From NCBI GenBank assembly GCA_001899175.1, contig MKVH01000021.1:186001-250000 (forward strand): a DNA stretch of 64,000 nt, read 5' to 3'. This document shows positions 27,721 to 36,400 of the stretch, one piece after another (the stretch's first letter is position 1; every line of letters begins with the position of its first letter). The notes under the pieces are model-generated. The model did no database searches. It saw nothing but the letters and a program-made list of their open reading frames with translations, and had not been told where the DNA came from. Made by a program: the position numbers and the translations under genes. The DNA is from Candidatus Kapaibacterium thiocyanatum. GTDB lineage: Bacteria; Bacteroidota; Ignavibacteria; Kapaibacteriales; Kapaibacteriaceae.

Positions 27721-27874
27721 GGTTCGAAAGTATGGTCCGAAATCGCTGCCCTCGCACGCCCTCTCCGGACCTTATGTGCCTTCGTCCCACCTTCTGCCGA
27801 CCTTGGCTGCCCTCATTCCTGCACGACAACCCTGAAATGACCTACATTCGGCACGATCTAGCCACAAAACGACG

Positions 27875-27911
27875 AACGGCACCGGGATCGGTATGAGATC
27901 CGGGTGCCGTT
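27875..27911 (-). terminator. Hairpin terminator downstream of the integrase
   Basis: AACGGCACC plus GGATC pairs with GATCC plus GGTGCCGTT, a 15-bp stem with one mismatch and a seven-base loop, about 80 bases past the integrase stop. It can act on either strand; both sides carry only short T stretches. Confidence 0.6.
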
Positions 27912-27991
27912 TCCACAACATTCGTCTACAATGGTACGCTTGGGATACTCATACTTGAGCGATAACCACCGTCGGAGGATCAGCCCACAGG

Positions 27992-29257
27992 TCAGAACTT
28001 CTCCCAAGCCGTACAAAACATCGGCACAAGAGTGGCTTCCTCGAACTTCTTGTAATGGATGTCTTGAATAGACACGGGTGCATGGCCAAGGACGGCACCA
28101 ATTGCCGCATCTTGGACACCATAGGTCGCACTGAGCGTTACATAGGTTCTTCGAGCAACGTGGGTCGTGAGAAGTTCGTGCTTGGGCCGCTCGATCTCGA
28201 CTCTCTCACCTAGTCTACTTCGTCTGATGGTTACCTTGGCGTTCAAGCCCGCTAGTTGTCCAAGTTCCTTCAGATACAGATTCTGTTTGACGTTGCTCAC
28301 CCACTCGAATGTCCGAGACGGATACTTGGCCAGCAGAGCCTTCAGCGGTGGTATGATCGGGATGACGACATCCTGCTCTGTCTTTTGGGTTGAAAAGCGA
28401 ATCACACCCGCCGACTCGTCGAAGTGGTGTGGCCTCAGCTTGATGAGATCATCGTAGCGGAGCGCCGTGAATGTCTGCAAGAGGTGGCGGTCACGAGTAA
28501 GGTCGATTCGTAGGTTATCGTTGAAATCCATATCCCGGAGCGTTCGTAGCTCGCTCTCGGTAAGCGCTATCGTTTCTCCGTCCTTCTTGTTCCGATGGAA
28601 GCGTAGATACTGAAGGTTCTGATGAAGCCCCTTTTCCTGAGACCACTTCATGAAGGTCTTCAGAGACTTGATATAGTTCGATATGGAATTGTCGAAGAGC
28701 CCACGCTCATTGGCGAGGTATTCGCAGAACCCTTGATAGAAGGTCTCGTCAATGGTAGAGAAGGAGATCGGACGCCTAGTATTAGTTGCATACGACTCCA
28801 AGCCAGTAAGAACGGATTGATGATGGGCAATTGTGCTATCGCTCGGCCGCTTCGTCGTGATGAGCCCATTACGTGTACGAAGGGTATAGGTATCGATGAA
28901 GTCCTGGTAGAAATCATAGAACCCCTTCTTCTGCTTGCTTTCAAAGTCCGGCGATAGGTAGTCTAATACCTTGGTACGAAATGATTCGACGTCGTCTTCT
29001 GAAAGGGCCTTGCTTCTGCTTCCGAAATTCAGGCCGTTGTACAGTTCGGTCACATACGTAGTAATGGCGTCCAGACGCTTCTGGTTCGCGTTCTGCAACG
29101 GGTCAGAGGTGCGTATCTGTTGTTTGTCGTGATTCCACCATGCTGGAACGATGGAGATACCTGTACCAAATCGCAATCGCTGTCCACGGAATGCGATATT
29201 GAGCATGAGAACGCTGGCCTGTGAATCGGGCCTATCTACATAGAAAGTAAGGCGCAT
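27992..29257 (-). CDS. Tyrosine recombinase / integrase
   Basis: 421 residues. An N-terminal arm-binding domain (~1-100) and a SAM-like core-binding domain (~110-220, FYDFYQDFIDTY ... FMKWSQEKGL) precede the catalytic domain with all expected residues: Arg in FTALRYDDLIKL, Lys in FSTQKTEQ, His-x-x-Arg in TTHVARRTYV, His in LGHAPVSI, and the nucleophile Tyr in IHYKKF near the C-terminus. This is the family used by integrative and conjugative elements and phages of Bacteroidota. It starts 195 bases from the 3' end of tRNA-Lys on the same strand, the usual arrangement for integration into a tRNA gene. Confidence 0.92.
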   Translation of the reverse strand: MRLTFYVDRPDSQASVLMLNIAFRGQRLRFGTGISIVPAWWNHDKQQIRTSDPLQNANQKRLDAITTYVTELYNGLNFGSRSKALSEDDVESFRTKVLDYLSPDFESKQKKGFYDFYQDFIDTYTLRTRNGLITTKRPSDSTIAHHQSVLTGLESYATNTRRPISFSTIDETFYQGFCEYLANERGLFDNSISNYIKSLKTFMKWSQEKGLHQNLQYLRFHRNKKDGETIALTESELRTLRDMDFNDNLRIDLTRDRHLLQTFTALRYDDLIKLRPHHFDESAGVIRFSTQKTEQDVVIPIIPPLKALLAKYPSRTFEWVSNVKQNLYLKELGQLAGLNAKVTIRRSRLGERVEIERPKHELLTTHVARRTYVTLSATYGVQDAAIGAVLGHAPVSIQDIHYKKFEEATLVPMFCTAWEKF

Positions 29258-29260
29258 AAC

Positions 29261-29331
29261 AAAAAACCGTCAGTATATCCATGAAACATTGCGCAAAGAC
29301 AATGCCTACTGACGATAATACTGACGGTTTT
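29261..29331 (-). promoter_or_regulatory. Inverted repeat with T-tract and TACTGACG sites before the integrase start
   Basis: AAAACCGTCAGTAT (29263-29276) is the exact complement of ATACTGACGGTTTT (29318-29331). Read towards the integrase, the second arm runs into six T residues immediately before the ATG. TACTGACG occurs again in direct orientation at 29307-29314. The structure could terminate tRNA readthrough, attenuate the integrase, or bind the integrase or excisionase. Confidence 0.5.
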
Positions 29332-29451
29332 CTTGTATTTCCCTGAGTCTGCTTGTTGCGCCAATGAGCGCGTTGCTTTCTCAAGTCGTTATTAATTCTG
29401 ATACTTATGGCTTCATGGCGAATCATGAGCGATCAGGAAGAATAATCTGTG

Positions 29452-29525
29452 TGCTCCCTCGGGGACTCGAACCCCGGACCCACTGATTAAGAGTCAGTTG
29501 CTCTAGCCAGCTGAGCTAAGGAAGC
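29452..29525 (-). tRNA. tRNA-Lys (anticodon CTT)
   Basis: Minus strand, 74 bases. The acceptor stem pairs GCTTCCT with AGGGAGC (one G-U), the D-arm is AGCTCAGCTGGCTAGAGC, the anticodon stem-loop is CTGACTCTTAATCAG with CTT in the loop, and the T-arm contains GGTTCGAGTCC. CCA is not encoded. It is the likely integration target of the adjacent element. Confidence 0.95.
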
Positions 29526-30149
29526 GGACAAAAGTACGGAGTTTTTACAAATTGACAAAGACCTGGGCTGGAATTGCATCTCCGTCGCTGTGCCCGCCCC
29601 GTCGATGGTGGGACGTCACATTTCCCGATGGATCCCGGAAGTGATACGTGCAAGTACTTCCATCCGGTATCTCGTGGCGAACTCGCGAAGGCTCCCGAAA
29701 CGAACGAGGAGGAAACGGACATCGCCAGCAATCGGATATATGTTCGCATTGGATCTGTCCGGCACATGTATCGCACGCACCCGGTACGCAATGATCCGGA
29801 TGACATCCGGCGTGATATCCGAAACGTTGGCAGAGATTCCCGACGTGCAATGCCACCACCATCGATACTACGGAGGGCCGACGTTGACGGTGGCCATCTT
29901 CATTCGATGGCATCGGACAGACTACGCCGGTCTGCCCCCCCCACTCCGCGTTGGTATGGGCCCGGCCGCCCTAGTCTTCCATGGACAACGACAGGATGAC
30001 GGTATCGGTGAAGAGTAGCCGGGGCGACATTCGCATGCTCGGTACCCTGCCTCATATCCGCAACCCCTGCGCCAACCCGGCGGTAGTCTCATGCGACGCC
30101 AGGATGTGTAAGTTTGACGCTTGTGACCTAACAGCCGCGCCACGTATCG
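29526..30149. other. Region without a confident gene between tRNA-Lys and glycosyltransferase
   Basis: Several overlapping open frames of 100-140 codons exist on both strands. The plus-strand frame from 29574 reads most like protein in its first half, and a minus-strand frame ending at 29545 has several Cys residues, but none has a ribosome site or a recognisable domain. It may be a decayed gene. Confidence 0.4.
30109..30116 (+). promoter_or_regulatory. -7 element (TAAGTTTG) of the glycosyltransferase
   Basis: Exact TAnnTTTG match ending 33 bases before the ATG at 30150, a suitable distance for a short leader. No good -33 box is seen. Confidence 0.45.
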
Positions 30150-31214
30150 ATGCTCAACCTGCTCTCCCTGTTCCCTCCCCCCTACGGCGGCGTGGCAATC
30201 CATGCGGTCCGTCTCCTCGAATGTCTGATCGAACGCAACGTCGACGTCCGAGGCTTCTCCCTGACGGGTATACCGGACACGACACTTCCGATCTCGAAGG
30301 TATCGTTGTTCGACGTTGCGCGGGGAATCGGGGAACAAGGCAGCATCGTGCATTACCATAGCGACGAAGGGAACTGGAAGACGGCTCTGCTGGCATCCAG
30401 CTACTGGCGCCGCAAACGTATTCCGTACATCGTCACGCTGCATTCCTTCCGGCCACGAGGCATCTTCACCAACGGAATGATCAGGAATGCCCTGCGCCGC
30501 GCCTACGATGAGGCCGCGGCGATCATCTGCATCAGCGAGAACGTACGCTCATCGCTCATCGATCTCATCGGTGTACGACACGATCGTTGCACGGTGATTC
30601 CTTCCAATCTCCCCGTCTCTTCGTTCGAACGTGGCCGCCCGCTGGATGCATCCATTCCATCCGCATGGTCGAATGCACAGGTCCGGATCGTCGCCAATGC
30701 CGGGCGTGTCGTACGCTTCGACGGTGAAGATCTCTACGGCATCGACATCCTGCTGAAGGCCTTCGCGGAGCTCCGTCGTACGACACCGGATGCATCGCTG
30801 CTCATCGTCGTCGGCGACGACGTCGTCGACGACGACCTGTACGTATCGTGGCAACGCGCTGCACGACAGGATGCGGGAATCCATCTGGTGAACGATCATA
30901 CCGGACCACTCCTTCCTGCCGTCCTGCACGCGCATATCGTGGTGCGTCCTACCCGTACGGAAGGTGGACCGAGCCTCACGCTTTCCGAAGCGATGGAATG
31001 CGGTCGTATCGCCATCGGTTCGGATGCCGTACCGCGTCTGCCCGGATGTCGCCTGTTCACGAACGGTTCCGATACGGATCTGCTACGCGTTCTTCAAGGA
31101 GCGGCGGACGACGCGCGAAACGGCAACTTTCCGGCACCGATCCACCCGTTCGACGATATCCTTTCGCAGTTGCTCATGGTCTATGAAGACGCAGGACTCG
31201 ACATTCATCCGTAG
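30150..31214 (+). CDS. Glycosyltransferase, GT4-like (copy C, complete)
   Basis: 354 residues. The N-terminal Gly-rich loop PPPYGGVAIHA, IVTLHSFRPRG and the C-terminal EGGPSLTLSEAME followed by GRIAIGSDAVPRLPG (the E-x7-E donor-binding motif of family 4) define a GT-B retaining glycosyltransferase, probably for cell-surface glycan synthesis. It is nearly identical in protein sequence to copy A at 1-756, which lies in inverted orientation ~29 kb away. Over the first 117 coding bases I count 16 differences, almost all synonymous. The next operon starts ~240 bases downstream. Confidence 0.88.
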   Translation: MLNLLSLFPPPYGGVAIHAVRLLECLIERNVDVRGFSLTGIPDTTLPISKVSLFDVARGIGEQGSIVHYHSDEGNWKTALLASSYWRRKRIPYIVTLHSFRPRGIFTNGMIRNALRRAYDEAAAIICISENVRSSLIDLIGVRHDRCTVIPSNLPVSSFERGRPLDASIPSAWSNAQVRIVANAGRVVRFDGEDLYGIDILLKAFAELRRTTPDASLLIVVGDDVVDDDLYVSWQRAARQDAGIHLVNDHTGPLLPAVLHAHIVVRPTRTEGGPSLTLSEAMECGRIAIGSDAVPRLPGCRLFTNGSDTDLLRVLQGAADDARNGNFPAPIHPFDDILSQLLMVYEDAGLDIHP

Positions 31215-31450
31215 TCGACCGTCACGACGCACGAACGAATGACGCAGAGCACCGGTTCCGTTCACCGGTGTCATCGTCTTCTGGTCGTCGGATGTTGCGG
31301 ATGCTGCAACACGGCAATGCGATCGACGTACGTATTCTTCATCGCGACAACCTATGGCCCGCATTGTCGATGAAGCCAGCCTGCCTGCCTGATTCCATCG
31401 CAGTCATACGGGATCGCACTATCTTGCTCCCCAACATCGCAGATCGACGA

Positions 31451-31693
31451 ATGAGTCCATCCCGCATCATCATCGGTGTCGTAGCAGTCGTGACAGGCAT
31501 CACCGTCATGGTATGGCTGCTGGTTACGGCACTCGACCTCATCAGCATGCCTTCGACGCTCGCCGTCGTGGCAGGCGTTCTCATGATCGCCCTCGTACTC
31601 GCCTTCCTCGCACGAGGAATCGTCTACATCTCGAGAAGAACGGCTCGCCGGATAGACCGGAACGGGCTGCGTGACAGTGACAGAATTCATTGA
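31451..31693 (+). CDS. Small membrane protein (80 aa)
   Basis: ATG at 31451 begins MSPSRIIIGVVAVVTGITVM and a second hydrophobic stretch (STLAVVAGVLMIALVLAFLA), giving two transmembrane helices, then a basic tail (YISRRTARRIDRNG). The open frame extends back to 31268 but that part lacks protein-like features. Its stop is nine bases before the SPFH gene, so the two are probably co-transcribed; a role with the SPFH complex is inferred from position only. Confidence 0.6.
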   Translation: MSPSRIIIGVVAVVTGITVMVWLLVTALDLISMPSTLAVVAGVLMIALVLAFLARGIVYISRRTARRIDRNGLRDSDRIH

Positions 31694-31702
31694 GGAAGCA
31701 AC

Positions 31703-32572
31703 ATGACAACTGGTACGAAGGTCGGTATCGGTGCAGCGGTCGTCGTCGTTCTCGTCTTCTTCTCCTTCGTCGGCTGTGAACGGATCGACGCCGGTCACGT
31801 CGGTGTGAAGGTCGACCTCTACGGTACCGACAAGGGTGTCCAGGATGCCGAACAGGTAACGGGCATGGTCTGGTATCTCAGGGCCGCATCCCAGGTCTAT
31901 GAATTCCCGACGTTCGTCCAGCAGGCCAAGTGGGCGAACGAACAGGTGGAGGAAGGAAAGAACGTCGACAACTCCATCCACTGTACGACGTCAGACGGTA
32001 TGGCCGTATCCTTCGACGTGGGATTGAACTACATGGTCAAGGCCGACAAGGTGAGCGACATCTTCCAGAAGTATCGCCTGCCGCTCGAACAGATCCAGGA
32101 ACAGTATCTCCGCACGAGCGTCCGCAACGCCTACAACTCGGTCGCCGGTGGCATGACTGCGGAGAATATCATTTCGCACAGGGCACAGTACGAGGATTCC
32201 GTGCGTGTCGTGCTCGACCGCGGCCTGAAGCCCGAAGGCTTCATCGTGCAGCAACTCACGATCCTGGGCAGGATCACCGTGCCGCAACAGCTCGAACGAG
32301 CCATCAACGCCAAGATCGAAGCCGTGCAGAACGCCCAACGCGTCGAGAACGAACTGATGCAGACAAGGGCCGAGGCCGCGAAGCTCGAGGCCGAAGCCAC
32401 GGGTTATGCGAACTCCCTGATGATCAGGGCCAAGGCCGAGTCCGAAGCGAACCGCCTGAAGCAGACCACGCTGACGCCACTGATCATCCAGCAGCAGCTC
32501 ATCGAGAAGTGGAATGGCGCCCTGCCCCAGTACGGCACAGTCCCACAACTGTTCAGGGACGTTACGAAGTAG
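31703..32572 (+). CDS. Prohibitin-like SPFH/Band 7 protein
   Basis: 289 residues with an N-terminal membrane anchor (VGIGAAVVVVLVFFSFVGC), a Band 7 domain from ~26 to 210 (AGHVGVKVDLYGTDKG, YEFPTFVQQ, TSDGMAVSFDVGLNYMV) and a long Ala/Glu-rich coiled coil (KLEAEATGYANSLMIRAKAE). Prohibitin-like SPFH proteins oligomerise into membrane microdomain rings that protect or regulate proteases and other complexes. AGGAA lies upstream of the ATG. Confidence 0.88.
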   Translation: MTTGTKVGIGAAVVVVLVFFSFVGCERIDAGHVGVKVDLYGTDKGVQDAEQVTGMVWYLRAASQVYEFPTFVQQAKWANEQVEEGKNVDNSIHCTTSDGMAVSFDVGLNYMVKADKVSDIFQKYRLPLEQIQEQYLRTSVRNAYNSVAGGMTAENIISHRAQYEDSVRVVLDRGLKPEGFIVQQLTILGRITVPQQLERAINAKIEAVQNAQRVENELMQTRAEAAKLEAEATGYANSLMIRAKAESEANRLKQTTLTPLIIQQQLIEKWNGALPQYGTVPQLFRDVTK

Positions 32573-32587
32573 CACCTGCTAACGGGA

Positions 32588-32616
32588 GCCGGCAGTGGAC
32601 CATTTCCGCTGCCGGC
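32588..32616 (+). terminator. Hairpin after the SPFH gene
   Basis: GCCGGCAG pairs with CTGCCGGC around a 13-base loop, 15 bases past the stop. No T-tract follows. Confidence 0.4.
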
Positions 32617-32660
32617 CCATGATACTCTTCCCCTCCATCACGTCACCCTGATACATGGCA

Positions 32661-33154
32661 TCATGCGCGGATGCTCTTCATCATCTGCCGGATTGCTCCG
32701 ACGTGATACGCAGTGTGGACGACAATGGCTATGGCCCTTCTCTCGTCGATCTCGACCAGCGTTTCCGTCGTTCGCAGGTACGCCTTCATCCCCTCATAGG
32801 CGTGGTGGACGTCGCTCGTCAATCACGCCCATTCCGCCGGCGTCACTTCACGTACGCGCCGGCTCTCGTCCAGTCGGTACTTCCGTCGCCCCCCTTCATC
32901 CGCTCATGGACGAAGCGCAGGAAGAATCGGAGATGCTCGGTATGTCCGGCGATCGTGGTACCGCCGGATACGGTCGGCGTCGATGCTTCCATCGACGCAC
33001 GTTCGTCCAAGGTCTCCTGCAACCACGCATCTTCATCCCAATGGGAGAAGCGATCCGGCGTTCCCGGCGGCTCGAAGGTTTCGGTAAGCAGTAGGACAGA
33101 TTGTTCGTGCTCTTGCGAAGACCACATACCGGATAATGATATAATCTTGATCAT
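32661..33154 (-). pseudogene. DinB-family protein gene, frameshifted and with an in-frame stop
   Basis: From the minus-strand ATG at 33154 the frame encodes residues typical of DinB-family proteins (FSHWDEDAWLQE, AGHTEHLRFFLRFVHE) and stops at 32843. The homology continues in another frame with RRVREVTPAEWA, a TGA, then LTSDVHHAYEGMKAY and VVHTAYHVGAIRQMM, whose His residues are the usual metal ligands. One frameshift near 32860 and one nonsense codon are therefore needed to explain the sequence. DinB proteins of this kind are metal-dependent helical-bundle enzymes such as thiol transferases. Confidence 0.8.
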
Positions 33155-33447
33155 GAGTATCGTCGCCATCCCGATCGGCGTCGGTACCCACGTTCATCGG
33201 CCCGGCCACCGCGTGCGTGAAAATACGTAGGGAGTGAAAATGCCGGAAACCGGTGATGACGCAGGGCTTCCGGATCGACTAAGTTAGGTTCGCATCGGCA
33301 GGGGTTCTCACACCAGAGGCGGGACGAATTCATGCCCGAGGTTCATGCGCATTCGTGCACCGGCCGGATGATAGAAATCGATAGTTTATCGAACCCCGGT
33401 TTCGGTGGGTCGGCGTGCGTTCCTACAACATCCAGCAGTGATCAGCG
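33155..33447. other. Intergenic, no gene seen
   Basis: About 290 bases upstream of the histidine kinase with only short spurious frames. It should carry the promoter of the signalling operon but no clear TAnnTTTG element is visible. Confidence 0.4.
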
Positions 33448-36400
33448 ATGATAGGTAATGTTATCCGGAGACTGACCGAGAGCAGCCATACCGGCTCGAT
33501 ACTGATGAACGCCAGATTCGACATCACGTATCGAAGTCCATTGGCGATACGTATCGGCGATGTCATCGTGATGGACCCGGAGATACGCGAGGCCATTTCC
33601 GACTCCATCATCCCGTTCACCCACGACTTTCATGGGACGGATACCGACGGCCATGCGATCTGGGTCGAATGCACGTTCAACAACATGCTGCACGAGCCCG
33701 GTATCGAAGCCATCGTCTGCTTCATCAGGGACGTCACCGACCGCAGGAGGGCGGAGGACGAGCTGCGGCAGACGGTTCAGGAACTGTCGGCATACAAGCA
33801 TGCTCTCGATGAATCTTCGATCGTGGCCATTACCGACCAGAAAGGGGTCATCAAGCACGTCAACGACAACTTCTGCAGGATATCGAAGTATTCCAGGGAA
33901 GAACTGATCGGCCAAGACCATCGGATCATCAACTCGTCCTATCATGACAAGGACTACATACGGGAGCTGTGGACGACCATCGCACGAGGTAATATCTGGA
34001 AGGGAGAGCTGAGGAACCGAGCCAGGGACGGAAGCCTCTACTGGGTGGATACGACCATCGTTCCATTCCTGAACGAGAACGGCAAACCCTATCAGTACAT
34101 CGCCATCCGCTCCGACATCACGGAGCGGAAGCTCGCCGAGATAGAACTCGGGAAACGGGCCGATCTGATCGAGAGCCTGCTCGAAAGCATCACGGACGGT
34201 TTCATCGCGGTCGACGACGATATGCGCTATACCTACGTCAACAAGACGATCTGCGAGATGGTGGGGCTCCCTCCCGAGGCTATGCTCGGTCATCGGATGT
34301 GGGACCTCTTCCCCGATGCCGTCGGGTCGGCGACCTACAACACGATACAGGAAGCGCTCACCGAACGCCGCTACACCAGCAACGAAGACTACTATCCACC
34401 GCTGAACCTGTGGCAGGAGAACAGGGTCTATCCGACCGGCAAGGGACTCTCCATCTTCATCCGCGATATCAGCACCAAGAAGGAAGAAGAACATCATCTC
34501 AAACTCCTGCAGTCCGTAATCACCGGAACGACCGATGCCGTGATGATCACCGAAGCGCATGCGGCCGATGGGGAGACAGCCCCACGAATCGTTTACGTGA
34601 ACGACGCATTCACGCGGATGACAGGATATCCGGCTGACGAAGTGATCGGCAGGTCGCCGCGCATTCTGCAAGGCCCTGACACCGACAGACAAGAGCTTGC
34701 CAGGCTCCGGCAGGCGATGAGCGAATGGCAGTCCTACGAATGCACGGTCGTCAACTACAGGAAGAACGGTGAAGAGTTCTGGATGAACATGGCCATCAGT
34801 CCGGTCGCGAACGAGAAAGGCTGGTTCACGCACTGGATCGCCATCGAGCGGGACGTTACCGCCAGCAAGAACAAGGAACTGCAGAAATCGCTGATGGCCG
34901 AACTCGGGATCATCTTCAACGCCAATGAGAATCTCGGTATCGCCTTGCATGACGTCCTGCGCCGGCTGGTCTCGTTCGGACCGATCACCTCGGCGGAGAT
35001 ATGGCTCGTAGGCACCGACACGGAAAAGATCAACCTGGCGGCGGAAACGGTACGTGAAGGAACGGAACCTACCGCCTTCGATGGAGAGACCACGGCCAGA
35101 CATCATGCGCGCGGCGAAGCACTCGTCGGCGCCGCATGGGCCACCGGCGACATCCAGACATGGTATGATGCGGAAGGACGATCCGCGCATGCGGTCCCGC
35201 TCCATCATACCGATGACATCGTCGGTGTGCTGGTGTTCGGCCTGTCGTCGAAGGGGAACGTAACGGACTCTCTCGCGGCCCTCATGAAGAGCGTCTGCAC
35301 CTTCCTCGGACCGGAAGTCCGTCGCAGACAACTGGAACAGGAGCTCTATCAACTGTTCACGCTGACGCCCGACTCCATCTGCATCGCGGGCACGGACGGA
35401 TATGCGAAGAGACTGAATCCGGCATTCTGTGCGGTCCTGGAGTACAGTGAGGCCGAGTTACTGGCTTCCCCCCTTCTATCGTTCGTCCATCCCGACGATC
35501 GGGAACAGACCATCGCCGCTCTTGGTGAACTGGGCGTAGGCAAGCCCGTTCCCTACATGGAGAACCGCATGGTCACGCGGTCGGGTGCCATCCGATGGAT
35601 GGCCTGGACAGCCACGCCACTTCCGGAAGAGGGCCTCTTCTTCAGCGTCGCCAAGGACATTTCGTACAAGAAGGAACTCGAGGATCTACTCCTGAAGGCC
35701 AATACCCTGGCGCGGATCGGCAGCTGGGAGGTCGATCTCGTACGGCAGACCATCTACTGGTCGGATCTCACGAGGGAGATTCATGAAGTCGGGCCGGACT
35801 TCACACCTGACATGGAGAACACGACAGCCTTCTTCCATGAAGGTGAGGACAGGACGAGAATCGTACAGGCCTTCACCGATGCAATCGAGCACGGAACTCC
35901 GTTCGATGTGGAACTCGAGATCACTACCGGCTGCGGCCATACGAAATGGATCAGGGTCAAGGGCGAACCCGAATTCAAACTCGGGGCCTGCGCACGGATT
36001 TACGGCAGCTTCCAGGACATCGACGATCGCAAGAAAGCCGAGCTGGCCGCCCTCCGCGCCCTGGAAGAGAGGAATACCATTCTCGAGAGCATCGGCGACG
36101 CCTTCTTCGCCGTCGACATGGACTGGACCGTCACCTACTGGAACAACACGGCATCGAGAATAGTGCAGGTGCCGAGGCAGGACGTCATCGACAAGAGACT
36201 GTGGGACGTCTTTTCAGCCGATAGCAATCCGCTATCCTACAGTATGTACAGTCATGCGATGCGGACGAAGCAGGCCGTCCACTTCGAGGACTACTACGCA
36301 CCTCTCAAGCACTGGTACGAGATCAGCGCCTATCCGTCCGCACGCGGTCTCTCCGTCTATCTGAAGGACATCAGCGATCGCAAGGCGTCGGAGATCCGGA

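Larger units (their letters stand above)
27202..27991. other. AT-rich control region between integrase and excisionase operon
   Basis: About 790 bases with no supportable gene. It contains several inverted or direct repeats: GCACTG/CAGTGC at 27231-27249, CAAGATG/CATCTTG at 27337-27359, and TTGTGCAGT-type repeats at 27690-27720, and ends with the terminator at 27875-27911. It presumably holds the promoter and operators of the minus-strand replication operon. Confidence 0.5.

Noticed and set aside
27718-27726. GGGGTTCGA match to the T-arm of tRNA-Lys as a possible attachment site
   Set aside because: Only nine bases, in inverted orientation relative to the tRNA, and inside the element rather than at its end.
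33442-35352. 636-codon open frame antisense to the histidine kinase
   Set aside because: The plus strand carries an unmistakable PAS/GAF kinase. The antisense frame has no recognisable domain and follows from GC-rich third positions.
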